Positions 17,190 to 25,043 of a stretch of DNA of 33,890 nucleotides are shown one piece after another. How positions within the stretch are numbered: the stretch's first letter is position 1; every line of letters starts with the position of its first letter. The notes beneath the pieces were generated by a model that worked only from the letters and a program-made list of their open reading frames with translations, ran no database searches and was not told where the DNA came from. The DNA is taken from the NCBI GenBank assembly GCA_026991395.1, contig JALXBP010000146.1, forward strand, positions 1-33,890. Direction: 5' to 3'. A program made the position numbers and the translations under genes. This DNA is from Anaerolineae bacterium. GTDB taxonomy: Bacteria > Chloroflexota > Anaerolineae > B4-G1 > SLSP01.

Positions 17190-17452
17190 CCAACCTGGAC
17201 GAAACGCTCGGCAGGGAGTACGAAGAGCGTCGCCTTGTGCTCGCCCGCGGCGGGCGGGGCGCAGGTGGCCTCGATGGCCTCGATGACGGCCTGGACCTCA
17301 TCCTGCTCGACGCCGATGAGCAGCGTAACGTTGCCGCGCCGCAGGAAGCCGCCCGTGCTGGCGATGCGCGTTACGCGGAAGCCGAGTTCGACCAGACGGT
17401 CGCTGACCGCGACGGCGTCGTCGTCCCGCACGATGACCACGAGCAGTTTCAT
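17186..17452 (-). CDS. PII-like protein, c-di-AMP receptor (PstA/DarA) family, short form
   Basis: An 88-residue small trimeric-type signalling protein. It carries STGGFLRRGNVTLLIGV (from about residue 32), the diagnostic motif of PstA/DarA c-di-AMP receptors, and the terminal strand LFVLPAERF. Compared with the usual length near 109, the long loop and the GGATVF strand entrance are missing and replaced by a short APPAAGEHK stretch. Only half of the known binding pocket therefore remains. The gene lies 10 bases after the longer paralogue with GAGGAGGG upstream, and it overlaps the MFS start. It could sense c-di-AMP or another nucleotide and control the coupled transporter. The family call is firm; the ligand is inferred. 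Confidence 0.82.
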   Translation of the reverse strand: MKLLVVIVRDDDAVAVSDRLVELGFRVTRIASTGGFLRRGNVTLLIGVEQDEVQAVIEAIEATCAPPAAGEHKATLFVLPAERFVQVG

Positions 17453-17462
17453 CCGTCCCTCC

Positions 17463-17795
17463 TCATCCGATCTGTACGAAACGTTCTACCGGCAGGATGA
17501 AGACCGTCGCTCCGCCGACGCTCACCTCCATCATCATCGGCGCGGTGGGCGCGAAGACGTTGCCCGCGCGCAGGGAGATGTATCGCCGCCGCCGCGGGCA
17601 CCGCTCTTCCACGAGGTGCAGGAAGCGCTCCACCTGCTGCTGCGGCAGGCCGACGATGAGCGTAACCATCGCTTCGTGGAAGAAGCCGCCGACGGCATCG
17701 ATGATCGTCGCGCGGAACCCTGCGTCGCGCAGGGCGTCGAGCAGCGCCCGTGTCTGCGAGCCGTCCACGATGATGATGGCCATTCGATCGATCAT
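17463..17795 (-). CDS. PII-like protein, c-di-AMP receptor (PstA/DarA) family, full-length divergent form
   Basis: A 110-residue paralogue of the next gene, with the expected family length. The C-terminal half keeps MMMEVSVGGATVFILPVERF, the loop-and-strand signature of PstA, but the N-terminal ligand motif is degenerate: AVGGFFHEAMVTL replaces the usual TGGFLRxGNTT. The start was set at the ATG preceded by GGAGG (MIDRMAIII). A longer frame begins at 17828, but its ATG overlaps the predicted -10 box and so would not be in the transcript. It is first in the minus-strand operon. Losing the motif that its partner keeps suggests the pair may form hetero-oligomers. Confidence 0.8.
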   Translation of the reverse strand: MIDRMAIIIVDGSQTRALLDALRDAGFRATIIDAVGGFFHEAMVTLIVGLPQQQVERFLHLVEERCPRRRRYISLRAGNVFAPTAPMMMEVSVGGATVFILPVERFVQIG

Positions 17796-17826
17796 CCGTC
17801 CTCCGGTGGTGAATTCCTCCTTCTTC

Positions 17827-17854
17827 ATTATAATCTAACCCTTGGATTAGTCAT
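17827..17854 (-). promoter_or_regulatory. promoter of the PII-like/MFS/B12 operon
   Basis: On the minus strand, ATGACT, a 16-base spacer, then a perfect TATAAT (17832 down to 17827). Transcription should begin near 17820, about 25 bases before the chosen start codon. Confidence 0.65.
17835..17850. promoter_or_regulatory. imperfect palindrome between -35 and -10, possible operator
   Basis: CTAACCC-TT-GGATTAG, seven-base arms with one mismatch, fills the spacer of the minus-strand promoter and lies in the divergent region ahead of the ACR3/BASS-like gene. The position fits a repressor site that controls one or both directions. Confidence 0.4.
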
Positions 17855-17916
17855 TTCCGCGCGGGTGTCCGGATACTCCGACCGCCCGCGGGGTGCTCGA
17901 AGGGAGGCGAGGACAG

Positions 17917-18939
17917 GTGGCGGGACTTTTGCTACACATCAAGAAGCGGCTCTATCTCTACGTGGCGCTGGACTTCGTGCTGGCCTTGTGGGTGGGGACG
18001 CACGTCGATCTGCAGTCGATCAACATCAAGCCAATCAGCCTCCTGGCCGTTTTCCTGATGCTCTATCCGATGCTGACGGGCATGGTCGTCGAGAAGGTCA
18101 AGCGGGCCGGACGCAACTACAGGCTGATCGCGCTGACGCTGACCTTCGCCTTCGTCGTGGCCTCCATCACCGCCTACGTCGTCTCGCGCCTGCTCTTCGC
18201 GGACTATCCGGAGTTGGCGTTAGGGATCATCCTCGTGGGCGCTATCCCTTGCTCGAATATGCTCATCGGCTGGAGCGGCATCGCCGACGCCAGCGTCGAG
18301 GATGCGCTGGTCATCGCTGTCATCGGGTTGCTGCTGATCCCGCTCCTGTCCCCGCTCATCGTGCGCATCAGCGGGGGGCCTTTGCTGCCTATCGATACGA
18401 CGCGGCTCATCCTCAACCTCCTGCTCTACATCCTCGTGCCGCTCATCTTAGGGTATTTCACGCGGCGGGCGATCATTCGTCGGCGGGGTATGGCCTACTT
18501 TATGGAGATCAAGCGCTATTTCCCCGGCCTGTCGGCGTTGGGCATTCTGCTCATCGTCTTCTTCTCCGTCGCCAAGGTCAGTGGCCGCGTGCTCCAGCAT
18601 CCGGTGGTCTTTTTCCTCGTTGCCGCCGGACTCTTCCTCTACTACCTCATCCAGACCGCCCTGGCCGTTGCCGCAGCCCGGTTCTTTCACCTCGACTACG
18701 CGCAGGGGATGATCCTGATTTTGGGCGCGACGGCCAGTTCGCAGGCGATCTCCCTCGCCCTGGCGGCGACGATGTTCGGCAGCATGACCGTTTTCGCCCT
18801 CTCCTTCAAGCCCATCCTCCAGGTGGCCTACATCATGCTGCTGATCTACGGGTTGGGGCCGTACCTGCGGCGCTTCCTCGACGGACCGCCGCATCCGGCG
18901 GGCGGCGCCGAGGCCCCGCGGAAGGGGATGGAGCTATGA
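17917..18939 (+). CDS. ACR3/BASS-superfamily membrane transporter
   Basis: A 340-residue protein with about ten membrane helices. The stretch LGIILVGAIPCSNMLIGWS matches the ACR3 arsenite-efflux segment that holds the essential cysteine, and a second re-entrant region reads ATASSQAISLALAATMFG, where ACR3 proteins have a similar helix-break but with an Asn-Phe-Glu-Leu motif. The architecture is therefore that of the bile acid/arsenite superfamily, while arsenite as substrate is uncertain because the second motif differs and no arsR or arsC is nearby. The GTG at 17917 was chosen because AGGGAGG lies 9 bases upstream. An in-frame GTG at 17893 has no such site. It is coupled to trmI by ATGA and divergent from the PII-like operon. 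Confidence 0.7.
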   Translation: MAGLLLHIKKRLYLYVALDFVLALWVGTHVDLQSINIKPISLLAVFLMLYPMLTGMVVEKVKRAGRNYRLIALTLTFAFVVASITAYVVSRLLFADYPELALGIILVGAIPCSNMLIGWSGIADASVEDALVIAVIGLLLIPLLSPLIVRISGGPLLPIDTTRLILNLLLYILVPLILGYFTRRAIIRRRGMAYFMEIKRYFPGLSALGILLIVFFSVAKVSGRVLQHPVVFFLVAAGLFLYYLIQTALAVAAARFFHLDYAQGMILILGATASSQAISLALAATMFGSMTVFALSFKPILQVAYIMLLIYGLGPYLRRFLDGPPHPAGGAEAPRKGMEL

Positions 18940-19724
18940 CGACCAGCTTCGCGCAGGAAGGCGACATCGTCCTCCTCCTGGGGAAGGACAAGCGCGAGTT
19001 TATGTTCCGCCTGCAGGCCGGGGCGGAGTTGCACACGCATCGTGGCATCATCCGCCACGATGAGGTGATCGGCCACCGCTGGGGGGAGACGCTGACGACG
19101 CATATCGGCTACCCCTACCTCCTCCTCCAGCCGTCGCTGGATCAGCTCATTCGCGGCATCCGCCGCAATACGCAGATCGTCTATCCCAAGGAGATCGGCT
19201 ACATCATCGTCAAGATGAATATCGGCCCCGGCGTGCGCATCATCGAGGCGGGGACGGGCAGCGGCGGCTTGACCATCGCCCTGGCGCGGATGGTGGGGGC
19301 GACGGGGCACGTGTACACCTACGAGGCCCGTCCGGCGATGCAGGCGCTGGCCCGCCGCAATCTGGAACGGCTTGGTCTGGAGGGAAACGTAACCTTCCAC
19401 CTGCGCGACATCGCCGAGGGCTTCGAGGAGCAGGAGGCGGACGCGCTCTTCCTCGACGTGCGTGAACCCTGGCTCTACCTCGAGGCGGCGCACGCGGCGC
19501 TGCGCAGCGGCGGCTTCTTCGGCGCTCTCCTCCCGACGACGAACCAGGTCTCTGCGCTGCTCGCCGCGCTGGAGGAAAGCCGTTTCGGCTTCGTCGAGGT
19601 GGAGGAACTGCTGTTGCGGGCTTACAAACCGGTTCCCCAGCGCCTTCGTCCTGAGGATCGCATGGTCGCCCATACCGGCTACCTCGTCTTCGCCCGCTCG
19701 CTCATCGCGCAGACGCCGACGTAG
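18936..19724 (+). CDS. trmI: tRNA (adenine-N1)-methyltransferase, TrmI family
   Basis: A 262-residue SAM-dependent enzyme expected to form m1A58 in the T-loop of tRNA. The N-terminal small domain contains the GKDKREFMFRL stretch and THRGIIRHDEVIG. The Rossmann core has IIEAGTGSGGLTIALA (SAM site, about 102-117), then YTYEARP and LFLDVREPW, where the conserved Asp binds the target adenine. VAHTGYLVFAR closes the protein. TrmI acts as a tetramer and is common in thermophiles, where m1A58 stabilises tRNA. The gene overlaps the transporter stop (ATGA), an unusual partner for a tRNA modification enzyme. Confidence 0.92.
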   Translation: MTTSFAQEGDIVLLLGKDKREFMFRLQAGAELHTHRGIIRHDEVIGHRWGETLTTHIGYPYLLLQPSLDQLIRGIRRNTQIVYPKEIGYIIVKMNIGPGVRIIEAGTGSGGLTIALARMVGATGHVYTYEARPAMQALARRNLERLGLEGNVTFHLRDIAEGFEEQEADALFLDVREPWLYLEAAHAALRSGGFFGALLPTTNQVSALLAALEESRFGFVEVEELLLRAYKPVPQRLRPEDRMVAHTGYLVFARSLIAQTPT

Positions 19725-19785
19725 CACGCAACACGGGACACGCAACACGCAACACGGAATACGCAGTACGGAACACGCAATGCGT
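19725..19785. repeat. degenerate 14-base tandem repeat in the spacer after trmI
   Basis: Three to four imperfect units of the form yACGCAnnACGGrA start immediately after the trmI stop codon (19725, 19739 with a 7-base internal duplication, 19760, 19774). The last unit runs into ACGCA-A-TGCGT, a perfect short palindrome at 19775-19785. No promoter hexamers are obvious here, so the downstream lipoprotein gene may depend on read-through. AGGAGGT follows, 5 bases before the ATG at 19808. Confidence 0.7.
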
Positions 19786-19807
19786 AGCGCGTAACTCAGG
19801 AGGTCCT

Positions 19808-22800
19808 ATGAAACGCGGTCTGATTCTGGCTATCGTGGTGGCACTATTCCTCAGCGCCTGCCTCCCTGCTTCCCCGACACCTGCGCCGACGGTCGAGCGG
19901 CCCGCGGCGATCCCGGCGCATCTCCTCATCGGCGAGGTGATGCCCGGCGCTGCCGCCGACCATCAGCAGGAGTACATCGAACTGTACAACGCGGGCACGG
20001 AGGCCGCCGATCTGAGCGGCTGGCAGCTCCTCTATCGGCTCACCGATGAGCAGGAGCCGCAGGTGCTCTACGCCTGGGAGGGGGGCGAGGTCCCCGGCCA
20101 CGGCCACTACCTGCTCCAGTTCGAGGGGAGCGACTTCGGCATCGTGCCGGATGCCGAGTACGATCGCCCGCTCTTCGAGCGCAAGGGCGCTCTCCTCCTC
20201 GTGGATGCGTCGGGCGAGGTGGTGGATCGCGTGGGGTGGGGCGCGGATGCGCCGCGTTCGGCGACGGAGGGCGAGGCGGCTCCGGCCCCCGCGAAGGGCG
20301 AGGCCCTGGAACGGCTTCCCGGTGGGGAGGCGGGGAACGGTCAGGACACGGACGACAACCGCGCCGATTTCCGCCTCCTCGCCGACTTCGTGCCGCAGAA
20401 CAGCGGCAGCCGCCCCACGCCGCCCTTCGCCGCCGCCCTTCAGCTTGCCGTCGAGGTGCCCCCCGCCGTCGAGCCGGGGGCCTCGCTGACCGTGACCTTC
20501 GCCCTCACCAATGCGACCGGCATCGCGCAAGACGGCGTCGTCGTCGTTGCCCCCCTGCCCGCGGACTACGAGCCGCTCTCCCTGCCCGACGGGGCGACCG
20601 TCGCCGACGGACTGCTGCGCTGGCCGGTCGGCACGCTGGAAGCCGGGGAGTCGGTGCGCGGCGAGGCCGTCCTCCAGGCCCCCTGGACCTACGAGAGCGA
20701 ACTGCTCGGCGGCTTCCACGCGGAGGCGGCGACGTGGCCGGTGCGGGCTTACGCCGGGCCGCAGCGCTTCACCATCGCCGGAGGGACGATCCCCGTCGCC
20801 ACGGCCCGCACGCTCGTTGGCCAGGAGGTTACGGTCGAGGGGATAGCCACGATGTACACCGGCGGCTTCTACGCCGGGAGCAGCGGCACGAAGTTCTACG
20901 TCGAGGATGAGACGGGCGGCATCCAGGTCTACTGTCCGGGCGGTCAGGGCAAGGTCGAAGTCGAGGTCGGCGAACGGGTGCGTGTGCACGGCACGATCGA
21001 CCTCTACCGCAACGCCGTGGAGATCATCCCCAGCACCTACCCCGACGACGTGGAGATCGTCGATTCGACGCCGATCACGCCGACCCCGACGGAGGTCCCC
21101 ATTGCGACGCTGCACGAGGCGCAGGCGGCGGGCGATGAAAGCTGGCTCGGCCGCTACATCGCCATCACCGGCACGCTGACGGCGCTCACGGAGGGGAACT
21201 ACGACTATCGCGCGACGCTGAGCGACGACGAAGGCTACGATTTCCCCATCGTCATCGAAAAACAGACCGGCGTGGACGTGGAGCCGCTGGAGGTCGGGCG
21301 GATGTATCGCATCGCTGGTCTCTGCGAGCGCTACGTCAACACGTGGGAACTCAAGCCGCGCCTGCAGTCCGACTTCGAGCCGCTCTATCCCCCGGAACTG
21401 ATGCTTTCGATGATGGCGCAAAACAGCGTGCTCCCCGGCGGGGCGATAACCTACACGCTGATCGCCGTCAATCACACCGCCGCGACGCTGCACCACCTCA
21501 CCATCGCTGCCAGTCTCCCCACCGAGGGCGTGGAGGGCGTCGATCTGCTCGACGGCGGGCGCGTCGAAGGCAGCGAAGCCGTCTGGTCGATCGACAGCCT
21601 GCCGCCCGACGGAGGGGCCGTTACCGTAACCTTCGTCGCGCGGGTGAGCGCGGAGGCCGCCGACCGCATCGTGAGCGAGGGCGCGATCGCCACCGCCGAC
21701 GAGTGGCCAACGCCGGTCGTCGTCCCCGCGTGGACGACCTACGTCGGCAACGGCGTGCCCATCGCGGCCATCCAGGGGCCGGGGATGAGTTCCCCCTACG
21801 TGCGCACGCGGGCCTCGGCGGAGGGCGTCGTCACTGCCATCTTCCCCGACCTGGGCGGCTTCTGGATCGAATCCCTGGCTCCGGATGACGACCCGGCGAC
21901 CTCCGAGGGCCTCTTCGTGCTGATGGAAGAACTGCCGATCACCGTGAGTGTCGGCGATGACGTGATCGTCTCCGGCAAGGTGCGCGAACGCTCCGGCCAG
22001 ACGCTGCTCGATCCAGCGCAGGAAAGCGATCTCGTCATCGTGCGCCACGGCCTGCCCCTGCCGTCCCCTGCGCCCTTCGATCCTCCGCAGGAGACGGAGG
22101 CGGCGCAGCTTTACGACGAGTCGCTGGAGGGCATGCTCGTCCGTCTGGAGGGGGAGGCGCGTGTCGTCGGCCCGACGACGAAGTACGGCGAGACCGCCCT
22201 CGTCGCCGACCGCTGGGAAATCGACCTGGTGCGGCGCGGCATGCCCACGGGGATGCTCATCTACATCGACGACGGCTCCTTCGCCGCCTACACCACGCGC
22301 GAGGAACTGCCCTACTTCGCCGAGGTGGGCGATACCGTCCTCTCGGTGAGCGGGCCGCTGGCCTTCACCTACGGCCACTACAAGATCGAACCGACGGAGC
22401 CGCCCCTCATCGCCCACGCGGACCATCCGCTGCCCTCGCTGGAGCCTGCCGCGGCGAACGAGGTCAGTTTGGCGACCTTCAACACGGAGAACTTCTTCGA
22501 CTTCAAGCCGCCCAATCCCTCCAGCCCGCCGATGCCGACGGTCAGCGAGTACCACCGCAAGCTGAAGAAGGTCGCCGACGCCATCGCGCGGATGGGGATG
22601 CCGACGATCGTCGGCCTGGAGGAGGTGGAAAACATCGGCGTGCTGGAGAAACTGGCCGCGCAGCCCGCCATCGCCGAGGCGAACTACGTCCCCATCCTCA
22701 TCGAGGGGACGGACAGCCGCGGCATCGACGTCGGCTTCCTCGTGCGCGGCGACGTGGCGACCGTCGAGGGCTTCGCCGCCTACCCGGCACCCGGCGGCCT

Positions 22801-23299
22801 GACCAGCCGCCCGCCCTTGGTGATCACCGTAACCGTCCATCTGCCGCAGGGCGACCTGCCGCTCTACGCCATCGTCAACCACTTCACCTCGATGGGCGGC
22901 GGGGTGGAGGCCACCGAGCCGCGGCGTGTCGCTCAGGCCGAGTGGAACGTGGAACTGGTGCACCGCCTGCAGGCGGCCCATCCCCAGGCGATGATCGCCG
23001 TGATGGGCGATCTGAATGCCTACTACGATGCGCCGACGCTGCAGACGCTCCGCGACGGCGGCTTGCGCCACGTCTACGAGGCCGTTGCCGAGAGCGATCA
23101 TCCTTTCACCTACATCTACCAGGGCGAGGCGGAAACGCTCGATCACATCCTCGTCACGCCGCCGCTCTTCGAGCATCTGGTGCGCGTGGAGGCGCTGCAC
23201 ATCGACGCTCCCTTCACTCTGCCGCTGGAGGAGGACGAGACGGCGCGACGAGCCTCCGATCACGACCCGCTGGTCGCCGTTTTCCGCTTCGGCGAGTGA
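19808..23299 (+). CDS. multidomain extracellular nuclease lipoprotein (lamin-tail, OB-fold and EEP nuclease domains)
   Basis: A 1163-residue surface protein. The signal peptide ends in lipobox LSAC, followed by a Pro/Thr linker. Next come a lamin-tail domain (about 36-140, EYIELYNAGTEAADLSGWQ), a DUF11-like beta domain (210-300), two OB-like modules (325-415 and 425-525), a second DUF11-like domain (530-640), and a third OB-type module (650-750). A C-terminal endonuclease/exonuclease/phosphatase domain (885-1163) carries FNTENFFD, GLEEVEN, NHFTSMGGG, MGDLNAY and SDHDPLVAVF, so all metal and catalytic residues of the fold are present. This is the ExeM/NucH-like architecture of secreted DNases, probably lipid-anchored outside the cell for nutrient DNA use or matrix turnover. 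AGGAGGT precedes the ATG. Confidence 0.88.
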   Translation: MKRGLILAIVVALFLSACLPASPTPAPTVERPAAIPAHLLIGEVMPGAAADHQQEYIELYNAGTEAADLSGWQLLYRLTDEQEPQVLYAWEGGEVPGHGHYLLQFEGSDFGIVPDAEYDRPLFERKGALLLVDASGEVVDRVGWGADAPRSATEGEAAPAPAKGEALERLPGGEAGNGQDTDDNRADFRLLADFVPQNSGSRPTPPFAAALQLAVEVPPAVEPGASLTVTFALTNATGIAQDGVVVVAPLPADYEPLSLPDGATVADGLLRWPVGTLEAGESVRGEAVLQAPWTYESELLGGFHAEAATWPVRAYAGPQRFTIAGGTIPVATARTLVGQEVTVEGIATMYTGGFYAGSSGTKFYVEDETGGIQVYCPGGQGKVEVEVGERVRVHGTIDLYRNAVEIIPSTYPDDVEIVDSTPITPTPTEVPIATLHEAQAAGDESWLGRYIAITGTLTALTEGNYDYRATLSDDEGYDFPIVIEKQTGVDVEPLEVGRMYRIAGLCERYVNTWELKPRLQSDFEPLYPPELMLSMMAQNSVLPGGAITYTLIAVNHTAATLHHLTIAASLPTEGVEGVDLLDGGRVEGSEAVWSIDSLPPDGGAVTVTFVARVSAEAADRIVSEGAIATADEWPTPVVVPAWTTYVGNGVPIAAIQGPGMSSPYVRTRASAEGVVTAIFPDLGGFWIESLAPDDDPATSEGLFVLMEELPITVSVGDDVIVSGKVRERSGQTLLDPAQESDLVIVRHGLPLPSPAPFDPPQETEAAQLYDESLEGMLVRLEGEARVVGPTTKYGETALVADRWEIDLVRRGMPTGMLIYIDDGSFAAYTTREELPYFAEVGDTVLSVSGPLAFTYGHYKIEPTEPPLIAHADHPLPSLEPAAANEVSLATFNTENFFDFKPPNPSSPPMPTVSEYHRKLKKVADAIARMGMPTIVGLEEVENIGVLEKLAAQPAIAEANYVPILIEGTDSRGIDVGFLVRGDVATVEGFAAYPAPGGLTSRPPLVITVTVHLPQGDLPLYAIVNHFTSMGGGVEATEPRRVAQAEWNVELVHRLQAAHPQAMIAVMGDLNAYYDAPTLQTLRDGGLRHVYEAVAESDHPFTYIYQGEAETLDHILVTPPLFEHLVRVEALHIDAPFTLPLEEDETARRASDHDPLVAVFRFGE

Positions 23300-23304
23300 G
23301 AGCG

Positions 23305-24150
23305 ATGGTGCAGTGGCTGCGGGGTGCGCTGCCCCCCCTCCTCGTCGGCCATCGAGGGGCGAAGGCGGTTGCACCGGAGAACACGATGGCTTCCTTCCGC
23401 CGTGCCTGGCGCGATGGCGCGGACGCGATCGAGATGGACGTGCGGCTCACCGCCGACGGCGCTGTCGTCGTCATCCACGATGAAACGGTCGATCGCACCA
23501 CCGACGGCCACGGCGCGGTCGTCGAGATGTCGCTGGAGGAACTGCGTCGTCTCGATGCGGGAAGCTGGTTTGCGCCGGAGTACGCCGGGGAGCGCATCCC
23601 TACGCTGGAGGAGGTCGTGGCGTGGGCGCGGGGCAGGATCGCGATGCTCGTGGAACTGAAGTATCCGAACCGCCGCTTCCGCCCCGATCTCGTCCCCGCG
23701 GTCTTGCCGCTGATCGAGCCAATGGGGGAGGATGTGGCGGTCATCTCCTTCGAGAGCGCGGCCATCGAACAGGTGCGGCGGGAGGCTCCGGCGCTTCCGG
23801 CGGGGGTGATGGAGCCGGAGCGCTGGTTCCAGCCGCCGGTGGCATGGCTTGTGCGGCACCTCCCCTCTCTGGCGAGGTGGGCACTCGTGCGCGCTCTGCT
23901 CCTGCGCCCCCTAGAGATAGCGCTGCGGCACGGCGCGACGATGGTGCTGCCGCACAGCCGCTCGCTTTCCGCCCTGCTCATCGCCGAGGCGCACAGACGG
24001 GGGATGCCGGTCAGTCCCGGCGGGGCGCAGTGGGACTATCGCTGGGCCATCTCGCTCGGCGTGGACACGATCGCCGCCGATGACCCCGGTGCAGTCCGTC
24101 GGCGCTATCTGCCGAAAGCCTTGGCCGATTCTGCAGGAGGTGAACGATGA
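23305..24150 (+). CDS. glycerophosphodiester phosphodiesterase
   Basis: A 281-residue GDPD-family enzyme that would split glycerophosphodiesters into sn-glycerol 3-phosphate and an alcohol. The catalytic HRGAKAVAPENT (His16), EMDVRLTADG (E43 and D45, metal ligands) and VIHDETVDRTT (H58) are intact, as is the ELKYPN strand. The C-terminal strand reads GVDTIAADDPGAV, close to the usual GVDGIITDxP. No signal peptide is seen, so it is probably cytosolic and acts on lipid breakdown products. It starts 5 bases after the nuclease stop with a weak ribosome binding site, which implies coupling. The C-terminus overlaps the next gene by ATGA. Confidence 0.88.
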   Translation: MVQWLRGALPPLLVGHRGAKAVAPENTMASFRRAWRDGADAIEMDVRLTADGAVVVIHDETVDRTTDGHGAVVEMSLEELRRLDAGSWFAPEYAGERIPTLEEVVAWARGRIAMLVELKYPNRRFRPDLVPAVLPLIEPMGEDVAVISFESAAIEQVRREAPALPAGVMEPERWFQPPVAWLVRHLPSLARWALVRALLLRPLEIALRHGATMVLPHSRSLSALLIAEAHRRGMPVSPGGAQWDYRWAISLGVDTIAADDPGAVRRRYLPKALADSAGGER

Positions 24151-25043
24151 TTCTCCGCGCCGTCTACGGCGAAGTGGAGCCGGTCGAACGAGGGCGCAAG
24201 GGCGCGGAAGGGGCCTTCATCCGCCTGAGCGATGGCATCACGCACTACGAACTCGGCGGCGAGTCGTCGGCCCCGCCGGTCGTCCTCGTCCACGGCTTCT
24301 CCGTGCCCTGCTTCATCTGGGACCCGACCTTCGAGGCGCTGACGAAGGCGGGCTTCCGCGTGCTGCGTTACGACCTCTTCGGGCGCGGGCTGTCCGACCG
24401 CCCGCCTGTGCGCTACGACAAGGCGCTCTTCCTCCGCCAACTCGAAGAGCTCATCGAAGCGCTGGCCCTGCCGCGGCCCTTCGCGCTCTTCGGCCTTTCG
24501 ATGGGCGGGGTGATTGCGGCGGCTTTCACCGCGGCGCACGCCGACCTGGTACGGCGGCTCGTCCTCATCGATCCCGCCGGTCTGCCCTATCCCCTCCTGC
24601 TGCGGATGCGGCTGCTCCTCGTCCCCGTGCTGGGGGAGTTGCTGATGGGCTTTTTCGGGCGGCGGACGCTCATCCGCGGGCTGCGCGATGATCTGGGCGC
24701 GGAGCATCCGGCGCTGGCGCACTACGAGGCGCGTTACCGCCCTCAGATGCGCTACTTCGGCTTCCGGCGTGCGCTCCTCTCGACGCTGCGCTCCGGCCTG
24801 CTGCGCAGCGGGGAGGCCGATTTCGCCCGTGTCGGCGCTTTGGGCCTGCCCGTCCTCCTCATCTGGGGCGAGGAGGATGAGGTCGTGCCCTTCGCGCTGC
24901 ACCGCGCTCTCCTGCGCCTCATCCCGCAGGCCGAGTTCCACCCCATCCCCCGAGCCGGGCACATCCCCCACTACGCCAGGCCGGAGGTCGTGAATCCCAT
25001 CCTGCTCGATTTCCTGCGGAGGGACGATGAGGCTCACCGCTGA
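24147..25043 (+). CDS. alpha/beta hydrolase
   Basis: A 298-residue alpha/beta-hydrolase-fold protein. The oxyanion-hole segment is LVHGFS, the nucleophile elbow GLSMGG (Ser118), the acid is in WGEEDEVVP and the His in AGHIPHYARPE, so the triad is complete. A lid region rich in Leu/Arg (about residues 145-200, LLLRMRLLLVPVLGELLMG) may cover a lipophilic substrate pocket. The nearest familiar relatives are esterases, haloperoxidase-like hydrolases and MhpC-type C-C hydrolases; sequence alone does not choose between them. It overlaps the GDPD gene by 4 bases and the AcnX gene by 17. Confidence 0.85.
   Translation: MILRAVYGEVEPVERGRKGAEGAFIRLSDGITHYELGGESSAPPVVLVHGFSVPCFIWDPTFEALTKAGFRVLRYDLFGRGLSDRPPVRYDKALFLRQLEELIEALALPRPFALFGLSMGGVIAAAFTAAHADLVRRLVLIDPAGLPYPLLLRMRLLLVPVLGELLMGFFGRRTLIRGLRDDLGAEHPALAHYEARYRPQMRYFGFRRALLSTLRSGLLRSGEADFARVGALGLPVLLIWGEEDEVVPFALHRALLRLIPQAEFHPIPRAGHIPHYARPEVVNPILLDFLRRDDEAHR

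Noticed and set aside
17796-17828. Longer start (ATG at 17828) for the first PII-like gene
   Set aside because: That ATG overlaps the -10 hexamer TATAAT. The internal ATG has GGAGG and gives the family's usual length.
16098-19724. A 1208-codon plus-strand frame ending in trmI
   Set aside because: Only the last 262 codons, from the ATG at 18936, look like a protein. The rest is antisense to the MFS transporter and out of frame with the ACR3/BASS-like gene.
19844-23374. A 1176-codon open frame antisense to the nuclease lipoprotein
   Set aside because: Same explanation: a GC-driven shadow with no recognisable domain and no ribosome binding site.
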